Source: Acanthopleura granulata
Lineage: Eukaryota > Mollusca > Polyplacophora > Chitonida > Chitonidae
NCBI GenBank assembly: GCA_016165875.1
Contig: JABBOT010000011.1
Coordinates: forward strand, 10,991,491 to 11,055,490
DNA length: 64,000 bases
Reading direction: 5' to 3'
Of this stretch, positions 35,801 through 47,800 are shown piece by piece (positions within the stretch are counted from its first letter, which is position 1; every line of letters begins with the position of its first letter). The translations under genes were made by a program, and so were the position numbers. Below the pieces are notes generated by a model. It was not told where the DNA came from. It saw nothing but the letters and a program-made list of their open reading frames with translations, and did not search any database.

Positions 35801-38800
35801 TCGGGATATGGTCGAATTAATGTTGAAATCGACGTTAATAGGCCACAGTCAGTCAAATAAAGAAACAAAAGGCCCGATGGCTCGTACCGAGAACAACGTT
35901 AAGCTCGGTTAATCAGTATGGCATATATACCAGGTTAAAAAAATAAAAAAAACTGAAAAATGTAAGTATTAGAAAAGTACATGTACAGATCTAGATATGA
36001 CCGTGGAAGTGTGATGATGACTACCTGCAATGGACGAGAATGGGTCCAACGGTTTGGCGGTCGGCGGTGCGAACCTGGAACCGGAAGTGAAGGATGCCGG
36101 CGGTATCCCTGGGAACGTCATGGTCCGGCCAGTCCGGATATAGGAAGTGCAACACTTCAAGTGATTCGTTACCCTGAGGGGCGCAAAAATAGAGCAGGCA
36201 GGTCTAAATTTGAGAACTGACGAATGAACGATTTAATGTTAATGTACATGGTAAGAAATTTCGTTGTCAAGGTTATGTCATCAAATGTAGTATGTTTTTC
36301 CTATAACTTAATAGGAAAGTCGTGATCACACCTGTTGGTAATTCTGCTATGCCTCTGTTCATTGGTTTATCTTCATGGTTGTTGTTTTTTTTTTGAAAAA
36401 TTGAATGTGCTTACCCTGAACTGGCTTGCTGTTATTTGTTTCTTCTACTTATCAGATGCTGATTTTGTAAAACGAACATACAAACATTACACTTACAAAC
36501 GTACCCCTAAATACTGATAAGAAACTGATGTCTTATGTTGAAAGTCACTGTGAATGAATCCATCATTCCGACAATCAGTGATACCCTACCAGGTTAACTG
36601 TAAGTCTTCTCAGCAGAGTGTTGGAAAAATGTTGGACGCTTCCCATTTTGATAACCAGGTCACCATATCGAACCTCCCCGGCATCTGGCCAGTACTGCTC
36701 TACCTTTTTCTGCAATCAAATGAAAACATGTGTTATGAACGTATTCGGTCAATACAATCAAAATATGTTTTCAACGGTTTTCAAATGACACCTTCTAAAC
36801 ATGTGTTGTCAACATCTTCGTGTGAGACAATCAGATGATTCGTAAGAAATGTGTAAAGCAATGGAAAAGAAACCATTTAGTAAGGTTTAGGGAAAAAGAC
36901 TATTGAAAACTATTTAAATTATTACCTTTGTTTATCTTTTTATATTTTATTTTTGAACTGAATAAAATCTGGCTTTATGGACCATATTGACATTGCACGA
37001 CGTTTTATGGCAGGTGGGTTCAACCGGGCTTTAGGATTGAAACGAAAATATGTCTATTTAGGATGGCAAAGTTTTCAGTTATGCCCATTATCCTGCTTAC
37101 AAGTATTTGAAATTTAACACCTGCAGTCTCAGGGTTCTTGTACACCAATGTTCCAGTTGGATTGGTCATGAGTAAGTTTTAGGTTTTCAGTATGACCAGG
37201 TAAAATGAAACATTGATCCAGTATTACATAAAGATAAACATGCTAGACCTTAAGGACACAAAGCCTTTCAAAAGAACTGCGGTCTCTGTAGCGACAGAAC
37301 GTCAGGCGCAATAATTCACGCCAGTGTTAAACTTGAAACCAAGAAAGGGAGGTGAAAAGATGTTTTATGAGGCTACATGTAGAATTTTTATGTTCAACAG
37401 TTGTACTTCTCGTTGTTGGCTCGTTAGCAAATGACGTGCAATCATTAAGGGGAGGGGGTGTTCTTCCAGCTGTAAAGCAGACTCACCACCCCCCACTCGT
37501 AGAGATTGGTCAGCATGACAATTCGACCGCACTTCTCTTGCCAGACCATTCGCCAGAACTCGGTTATCGTGTTCTCCGTTGGACCTGAAAATTACAACAT
37601 ACGTGTGTCAGTAGTCTCACTGTCCTGGACTGTTATAACTTGAACGGTTCATTAGTTGTTATTTATTTATTTATTTATTTATTTATTGGTTTTTTACGCC
37701 AAAATCCAATTATTTCACTGCCAGAATTATTGTGGGAGGAAATCAGCTAGATCAGTAAGGGCCCACGAGCGTCCGCGGGTTTACATGGTAGACCTTCCAA
37801 GGGAGATGGTTTCCCGGGCTCAAACTTACCATGCCGGTTACTTGGCTTTCTCCGAAGAGAGTCATTTTCTGTTCTAATCTATCCCCTAACCCCCGTTGGG
37901 GCTCTGCCCCAAAAGGTTTACCAGATACGTTTGGATGATTGAAAGGCAAATATCTCTCCATTAATAAATGGGTTTTACATTTCAGACACACTTCGTGTTT
38001 CTCAGAGTACATATCACGATAATATCTGCCAGATATATATTGCCACATCCATCTCTGAGAATAATTGTAATTGCGCCCCAGGTAATGTGTAATAAAAAAT
38101 GCTTGCCAAGCACTAGCTGAGAGAGAGGATTGTTTTCTTTGGTCTCCATCCAGTACCCCCCTCCCCCACGTATAAACCTGATCAACGTCATTTAAAAGAA
38201 CAGACCACATATTTAGAAAGTACGCATCATCTGACAGGAAATTTTGTGCTGATTTCAAGTATGGTCTTCATTATTTTGTTTGCACAATTTTTAAAATAGT
38301 TAAAACGAAAATAAAGACTGAGGTGCTACGGTGGACTTTTTGGACCATATTGAAGCACAGTGGCGTCACAGAATCTTTTTTGCCGCTAAACATACTGTAT
38401 CTGTTATGTTACAACATTACATACAGATAGCAGATGTTGTACTACACATCTATTCACGTAGAACATAGACATACTGCAATGAGACGATACTTTGCAGTAG
38501 AAAAGAATCGGTGGCGTTATTGTGCTTCAATATGGTCCAAAAAGCTCTGGCAGGTTTCGTTTAAGTGAGATATTCTTGAGCACAGCCGTAAAACATCAAT
38601 CAAATAAATAAATAAATGAATTAAAAAAGTGCCACACCACGGTACTCATTTTATTAATTCTGTTTACTACACGGGACATTGCCAGCCTGGTTTCTGAGAT
38701 TATCTCAAAGTTTCCTCGGAACAAACGGACCCACGTACCCTGGGCTGCGATGTATCCTCCCTGCAAATATATTCAGTCTTATACTCCTGTGTGCCAAATA

Positions 38801-41800
38801 ATCAGCATATTCGACCAAAATGACACTGACGTCCGCCAATTGTTACACGACACCTACAGCAAGTCCTTTTTTTTTTAAAAGGATTAAACACAGCACGAGA
38901 ACGGGATTCTCACTATCACAGCGAGACCCTTAGCACCGGCCCCCATCTTGTGTCATTCAAGATTTACAATAGGCAATTGTTTATGTCAATAAAGCACCAA
39001 TGATAACTTGCCTTTATAAGCCAAAATAATTTGCTTTATCTTAAGCACAAGGCGGCTTAAACCTCGCCATAAACACAACAGGGTTTTTCATTAAGTCAGT
39101 CATTCAAATGTCTTTAAAAACACTCCAAAAATCCCATCAATCTGAGAAACTCAAATTTAAATTCCAGATTCAGCTAGAGTAGTCAGTCCGTGAACATATT
39201 TAAACCAGTTAAAAGTTTTGAAAGTGCAAAGCTCAACTTTTAATGAGCTTTTAATAACTTTTGATATAGAATTATACCCCCAAAGCCCAAATCAGAGATC
39301 CCTTGGATAGCGCTTACATCGATGTAGGAAGCGTTGATGAAGTCCGTCTCGTCCGTGGATCCTCTACTGCGTAGGATAACCCGGGAATGGTCGTCTGGAA
39401 AACAGTGAAGTAAAGGGGTTGGTTTGCTCAAGATGGCTCATCGAATGAACATATGTGCTGTGTGGTGTATCAGTTTTATGATGTCTTTTTGTGTTTTATG
39501 GATGGAAAAGCCAGCATATTTATGTATTAAACTCTGTGGGCCCGTAGTCCATAGTGATAAAGCATGTTCCTCAGGGCTCTGTCCGGTTTCCTCCAGTATT
39601 ATGCTGGAAGCCGTCGTATAAGTGAAAATATTCTTCAGCACAGCGTAAAACACCAATGAAATAAATAAACATAAGTGCGGTCAATTTATTGCAATAAGAA
39701 ACCCCAGTCATGCAAAGAAGCTCCTAATAACTGTGATATGACGGAATTAGTGTCGAAAGATTGCATCATATGAATAAAGGTGGCAGAAACTTTCCACTCT
39801 GTTTTCAAAAAGACGTATGTTCAGGTGCCTGGCGATCTTAATTGACCTTGAATTTGATTTATCTGATAAAGTTGTTGCTGAACACTATATTCAAGAGTTT
39901 TTATTTCTTCTACAGTGGCGGTCATTTTTGCAGGCGTACTCGGGGTAAACAATCCACTTTTGGCAGGTTACTAATGAACCGTAACCTGCTTTACGGTTCG
40001 TTTAGTTCGTTTAATTTCCTAGTTCTTGTGTGCCCACCATTGTGATGGAACACAACTGGCCTTCCAAAAACTCGGGATTGTACAAACGATCACACGAGCC
40101 TCGTCGTGGCTATACATTTAAGTGCGCAAACAGTAGAGACTTACACATCTCCTGACATCTGCATAACTTAAGCAGAATATTACGGCAAAGATTGCAATAA
40201 TGTTTCTTGCAATGCTAGACGTCACTGGTCTAGAATTACTGAAAATGCTGTACTGTCATCATATCTGATAAACAATAACATGAAAACGACGCAAAGAGGC
40301 GAAGCATCGCGGATGTTCAGTCCAACAGCTTGCAGAATCTTGGTTTATGCATAAATACCGTATTAAACAATAACAAGAAAACAATGCAAAGGTACTACTC
40401 ACATGGAACTATTCCTCGGTAGCGGCATCGTCCTTCGTTTTCTGGCTTGTGCGCTTCCCTGTGATCATAAATTAATCCGACCGGTAACTTCTGAAGAAAA
40501 CAAAAAGTTTTTGAAATTCATCACGTGCAGTCTCTGGGTTCTAGTAAACCAATGTGCCACTCCTACTGGCCATGAACAAGTTTTTGAGTGTTAAGTATAA
40601 ATGGGTAAAATGAATGGTCTATCCGGTGTTAGGTCACAACGAGCCAGCTGTAAAGTCTAGACTGGCAATGCTGGCCTTAATGACCCAAAACCTTCGATAC
40701 TGCCCTCTCAACAGCGATAAAACATCAGTGAACGATACACTATACTGATATCAGATGTTTTGGAACTTCCAAGAAAATATGGAAGTGGGGGAAATTTCAC
40801 CAATTCGTAAAGGCCATACAAAGCAGAGTAAGTGGACTGAAAAAGGAGGTGATGCATCAACCTTTCAAAAGACCAAAAACATTAATTTAAGATTACGTCG
40901 TTATCCAACTGAAAACAGTTCACAAATCGCTACAATGTTGAACTACACAACTCAGGAAACAGTTCTAAAACGTATTTTAAATTTACAGGCACCCTACCCA
41001 CATTACTTTATCACAAGCATTCATACATCAAACTTAACCCGAATGCAGGCTATACATTGAAATTCATCGTTTGAATGGATGTTCTCGGACTGGTTAAATG
41101 TTTGAAAAGTCTGCTCTTGACAGTATTGTTATTATTTGGGACAGGTCTTACAGCTGAAGGTAGAATGCGCCTAATCACGCCTTCAGACCAGAGACAGACT
41201 TATTAATGAAACTTTTTTTTAAGGACTTTTACATCGGATATTGTTTTACCGGTTCACGACATGAAGTGTGATTTTGAATACTTCGTTTCACAAACACCTA
41301 GAAACTGAGCTGTCCCAATCCCAAGCTCAATCCGATGTAATCATCACCACCCTTTGTGTTCAAAATGATATCCACTAATATGACGCATTGTTATAGCCTC
41401 TTTTGTATCGCTGAAAAAAAAATAAATAAAGCGAGTTTGATTGTTTACGCTCTCCTAATGCGGAGGTCCATATAGCCTTCCATCTACTACCTCTCCTGGA
41501 AGACAACTAAAGCGAGTTTTATTGTTTATGCTCTCCTGATGCGGAGGTCCATATAGCCTTCCATCTACTACCTCTTCTTGAAAACAACTAAAGCGAGTTT
41601 TATTGTTTATGCTCTCCTAATGCGGAGGTCCATATAGCCTTCCATCTACTACCTCTTCTTGAAAACAACTAAAGCGAGTTTTATTGTTTATGCTCTCCTA
41701 ATGCGGAGGTCCATATAGCCTTCCATCTACTACCTCTTCTTGAAAACAACTAAAGCGAGTTTTATTGTTTATGCTCTCCTGATGCGGAGGTCCATATAGC

Positions 41801-44800
41801 CTTCCATCTACTACCTCTCCTGAAAAAATACTAAAGCCAGTCTGATTGTTTATGCTAATCCTCATGCGCAGGTCCATATAGCCTTCCATCTACTACCTCT
41901 CCTGGAAAACAACTAAAGCGAGTTTGATTGTTTATGCTCTCCTCATGCAGAAGTCCATATAGCCTTCCATCTACTACCTCTTCTTGAAAACAACTAAAGC
42001 GAGTTTGATTGTTTATGCTCTCCTGATGCGGAGGTCCATATAGCCTTCCATCTACTACCTCTCCTGGAAGACAACTAAAGCGAGTTTGATTGTTTATGCT
42101 CTCCTGATGCAGAAGTCCATATAGCCTTCCGTCTACTACCTCTCCTGGAAAAGCACACAAATTTAACACAGTGACTTACAAATTGTCAATTAACATAATT
42201 CAGAATGACCAGTTGAAATGACCACGTGACGAAATGCCGTAACATGTTGCAGTTGTAAAGTTACCGTGACAGAAGGAGACGGCCTCAGGGCTCAACTAAA
42301 TGGGAACTTGTAAACGTGCCAAATTTGACTGATTCTTTGATGGAGATCTTAAGTATAGAGTCTGTTTATGTTTCGCTGGTGAGGGTGTTGTAGCAAATAC
42401 CAGTACTGTGGTTACCGACCGATATTGTTACAGTAACCTGTGCTGCTGTTGTAAAAGCGAGAGATAATGTTAAAATCTTTCCTGTATACCTTATTACATT
42501 ATCGGTAAAAAAATATTACAGCAAAGATAGAAATGAAATTACTACATTATCAATAAAAATTTACCACAGTATCGGTTGGTGGGTAACTTTTTTTGCTTGT
42601 TTTGACAATACTTTCGGTCGTTGTAACATTATCGGTCAAAAAGTGGTACAATATCGGTTGGTTACTACAGTAATGGTGTTTACCACATTATCGGTCGCAG
42701 CAGGGGGCCCGGTGAAGCCATGTGTTCCTGTAAAAAGTTTTCTTTTTCGGAGAAAATACGAGATTCGGCGGTCGAGTCCCTGTTTCTGTGCAAGTTATGA
42801 ATATTCATGAAGACACCAATGAAAAATTTCTTCGTTTACCAAGGTATTTTACTCCCTCGGAGCGTTCATTAGCTAGTACAGAGCACAGATTTGAAAGCGT
42901 TGAACAGTATGTCAATTAGAGAGTAGGTTAGATTTGTAATAATGCTGATTGTTATTTATGTGTTGTCTTGCAGACGTGGGTGACTATAACAAACCTTGAA
43001 CTCATCTTGAAATGGATGTGCCTCTGTCAGTCGCCTGGTGACGTATTCCAGAATATTGCTGACCTCCATGAGCGTCGACTGGCGCTGTTCAGTGATCCTG
43101 TTGCACACAACGATAAAATCATCCACCGAGATTTCTTTTTCTGAAAGGCAAACAAGAAAGTCGTACTTTTAAATACCGGTACGTTAAGGAACATTTAAAA
43201 TATTCAACAAAATGTCAGGAGAACTTTTATCAGCAGTGTTTGAGACGGAACGTTCAAATTCTCATTTCGTGTTTGCAATGTTTATGTATAGAATGAATGA
43301 ATGATTTTGGCTTAACGCCACACTGGCAATACGTCAGCCATATCGTGCCGAGAACATGTTCAAATCAGGAAGCCTTGAATAGTATTCGACATTATGGATG
43401 ACCATTCAAAAGTTAGAGAAAAACAGACGAATTTTTCTTTTTAAAACCAGTTAAAAAGTAAATTTTAGCTAAAAGTGGAAATTTTTATTTTATACAATAA
43501 AAAATACATACGTATAAATATAAACTATATTCTATTATTTATACAATGAAAAAAAAATATATATATATATAAACTATATTCTATTATACAGACCAACAGC
43601 CTTCAAGAAATTAATCACAGCATCGCCATCGACGCTGTTAAATAGGTCAAATATAGAGTTGACTGTGTAGAATCTTTGCCGAATATGAGCAAAGTCCACA
43701 CAGTCAACAAGGATATGCTTGATGCCGTATTGCGCATCACATCCAACAAACTCGGGATCACTGCTCCCATCCAGGATAAAATTGTGTGTTAAACGAGAAT
43801 GCCCAACGTGGCATTTTGTTAAAACGACATGGTCTCTACGAGACATACCAAAAGTATAAGAGTCATAGCCTATGACAGGGTGAATGGCATGCAGTTTGTT
43901 ATCGACCTGCAGGTCCCATTCATCCTGCCCAAAGCGACAAATGTATTTAAGAATATTAAATTTAAAATCAGTATAAGGAATTTTAATCTTAGATATGGGT
44001 TTACTAAGAGCAGCTTTGGCTTCCCTGTCTGCGACTGTGTTTCCGTGAATACCAGTATGACTTGGTATCCAACAGAGTACAATACCTTTACCTCTTTTAA
44101 TTAACTTTCTATGGATGGCTAATATTTCTAGTATTAACGGGTTTTGAAATTTATTTTGTCTCTATTGCCAAAAGGCAGGACAACGAGTCACTGCATATCA
44201 CTGCTCTCTGGGCAGAGCCGGATGAATCATATGGTAAAGCCAGAAGTATAGCTCCAGCCTCGGTAGAAAATATTGAAGACGAGGATGGAAGGCGAAGAAA
44301 GGTGACTCGCTGTTCCAAGACATCCGCAGCCGCCACCCTGGCTCCATCGTTTGACCCGTCAGTATATATAAATTTATAATCCGGATAATTAGCTTTTACT
44401 TCAGTGAAACTTTGCTGAATTATAAGAGGGTTTGTATCGGATTTCTTATGTTGACGTAGATCAAATTTTAATTTGGGTTGTGGAAGAAGCCAGGGAGGAG
44501 ACTCCAGAAAAGAAACCGGAGCTATGTCCTCCAGCTTGATGTTGGCTTCCACAATATGGTCCCGAACACGAAGACCAAAGGAAGAAATTTTGTTGGGACA
44601 TTTATTATATTTATCTGCGCATGATGGATTAAAACACAATCGTAGGCAGGGTTTGTTGGGTGAGCCTTAAGCTTAACAACGTATTGAATGCTGAGTTTTA
44701 TACGCCTGTGATATAAAGAAGGCTCATTAGCCTCTACGTATAAACTCTCCACTGGTGAGGTCCTATAGGCACCAAGACTGAGCCTCAGGCCTCGGCGATG

Positions 44801-47800
44801 GACCGGATCCAACATTTTAAGATATGATTTCTTAGCGGAACCATAAATGATGGACTCATAGTCCAATTTAGACCTCACTAGAGAACGATACAAATTAAGT
44901 AAAACTGATCGGTCAGCACCCCAATCGGTGCTAGACACGACCTTAATTATATCCAGAGCCTTTGTACATTTAGCCTAAACATTTTTATGTGAGGTTTAAA
45001 GGATAATTTATTGTCGAATATAACCCATAAAAATTTATTTTCCCCAACAAGTTTCACTGGTTCACCACAAAATTTAAGCTCAGGGTCTGGATGAAGTTTG
45101 CGTTTATTACAGAAATGCATACCCACGGTTTTAGAGGTAGAAAATCTAAAACCATTGGCAACTGCCCATTTCTCCATCTTATTGAGACAAAGCTGCAGTT
45201 GCCGCTCGATGTTATTCATATTTTTAGCGCGGTAGCATATCAGGAAATCATCTACATTTAAAGAACCCTCAGTACCAGGTGTTAATGTTTGAGCCAAGCT
45301 GTTAATTTTTATGCTGAACAGTGTTGGTGAAAGGATACTGTCCTGGGGCACACCCATCTCTTGCTCCTAGGAGTCCGAAAGAGTGGACCCCACCCGTACC
45401 TTAAACTGACGATCAGATAAAAATTGAGATATAAATAAAGGTAAGCGACCTTTTAAACCCATATCAGCAAGGTCTTTTAAAATAAAATATTTCCATGTGG
45501 TGTCGTAGGCCTTTTCGAGATCGAAAAATATCGACACCACATGTTCATTATTAATGAAACCATCACGAATGAAGGTTTCAAATCGAACAAGGTGATCCAT
45601 AGTGGATCGACCTTGACGAAAACCACATTGGATGTTTGATAAAAGCATGTCGGCTTCAAGAAACCAAACAAGTCTATCATATATCATCCGTTCCATAGTC
45701 TTACAGACGCAACTGGTAAGAGCTATGGGACGGATCACCATGATCCTTCCCCGATTTAGGGACCGGGATAACATACGCCTCTCTCCACGATAGGGGAAAT
45801 TTACCAGTCATCCAAATATCATTAAGTAAGTCCAAGAGTGTCTCCAATGGCTCAGATGGTAAGTGGTTCAGAAGCTTGTAATACATATTATCTGGGCCGC
45901 ACGCAGTATCGTGTGCCTTTTTTAGAGAAGGTTTAAGCTCTTCAACTGAAAATGGACGATTATAGTCTTCTAAATTCTTAGACGAGAAGGGCAATTTAAT
46001 TTTCTCTTTCTGGTTTTTAATATGCTGGAATTGAGGAGAATAATAGTAAGATGAAGATTTGTGGGATATTGTTTCAGCTATTTTATTGACAATATCATGC
46101 GGTGAAGTTAATAAGGTATCACCATCCTTTAAGTGCTGAACTTTGGCTTTACTGTTCTTGCCCTTAAGTTTCTGAACCATGTTCCAGACCTTGCGCATGG
46201 GTGTTTTGGACGTAATACCTGAAACAAAGTTCCGCCAACAAGATCGTCCCTTTGACTTAATTAATCGACGAGCCTTAGCTCTAAGTATACGAACCTGGTT
46301 TAAATTGTTATTATCAGGACAATGATTAAATCTGCGCTCGGCGTTTTTACGGTCTTTTATGGCCTTACGGCAGTCATTATCATACCAGAGTTTACTTTTG
46401 GATTTCGGATTTGTCGAGGTCTTCGGGATGGTTCTATCGGCCGCTGTTAATATGAGTTCATTAAATGTAAGCAAAGGACCATCTGCAGCATTGAGATTCT
46501 CTGGAGTGATGTCAGCCTAACAGAACATCTCAAATGCCATCCAGTCTGCTTTATCGAACTTCCACCTAGCTACACTTTCCTACAGAATTAGAAGTGAGAT
46601 GCTCTAGGACAAGAGGAAAATGATCACTACCACAAAGATCGTCATGCACCTTCCAAACAAATTCCGGGAGAAGTGATGGATCCGTGATAGTGAGATCGAT
46701 AGCAGAATATGAACCATTAACTGGATGCAGCTAGGTATTAGAACCATTGTTGAAATAACATAGATCATCTTTACATAAGAAATCTTCTACTATTTTGCCC
46801 TTATTGTTCATATTTTTACTACCCCATAGAGGGTTAGGCGTATTAAAATCTCCCATAATTATGAAAGGAATTGGCAGTTGGTCTTTTAAATTATGCAAAT
46901 GCCAAAATGACAAAGAGTGAGGAGGAACATAAACTGAACATAAAGTGATTGTTTTCGATAAGGAAACACGGACGGCTACAGCCTGAAGCTCTGTGTAGAG
47001 AGCAACGGGGCTGTGAATTATATTATTATTCACTAAAATAGAGGAGCTGCCACAAGCTCGCTCTTCCTTATTAGAGTAAGTGCTATATAGTGTATAATTT
47101 TTCAGTGATATTTTGTCTTTGTCAGATGTCTGCAGGTGTGTTTCCTGAAGACAAAGGGCAATTGGATTTAAAGATTTAACTAACTGTGTTATTTCAATAA
47201 AATTTATTTCAAGACCTCGACAATTCCACTGTATAATTTTGTCTAAGGAAGTCATTATGGAGGGAGGCGTATGGGAGATTTATGTCTGGACCGTGGACGA
47301 CCCTTTTTGGGAAACCTACTAGTAGATCTCCCTGATCAGGTGATGTATCCATCATGTCCGCATCGAACGTTGAAGGACCGACGTCCTGCAACGACCCAAA
47401 CTTATTGAAAGCTCGGAAAGGGTCCTTGTAGCCTTAGAGGGACGCTCTGTGGGGCCACTAGGTTTATCTTTTTTATGATGTTTATCACCCGCTGCATTTA
47501 GTGAAGATTCGACGGGTTTAGAGGTTTTCGATTTATTTGCACAAGGCTTGTGGTGAGATGGAGAATCAGGTGAAGTAGCGGGTTTTGCAGTAAGATTGAT
47601 ATCGGTTTGTGATGAAGAACTGGCCGTGTTTTCCAACGGTTTTACGACCAGTTTCTGTGGCTTCTCTATACCAATGGGCCAAGTGAATGATGTTTGAACT
47701 CCCACCGAAACGGAGGGTTTCTTGACAACATTGGCATATGTAGATTTAGTAAGGCCATTCGTGGCAGAGACCAAACGTTTCGCTTCTTCATACGATATGT

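Noticed and set aside
36335..36517. Hydrophobic frame as a small membrane protein
   Set aside because: No conserved motif; AT-rich intron between two PTP exons.
41698..42169. Possible collagen-like or secreted repeat protein gene on the minus strand
   Set aside because: Frame is interrupted at the odd-length unit, there is no start or signal peptide, and it lies inside a well-supported PTP intron.
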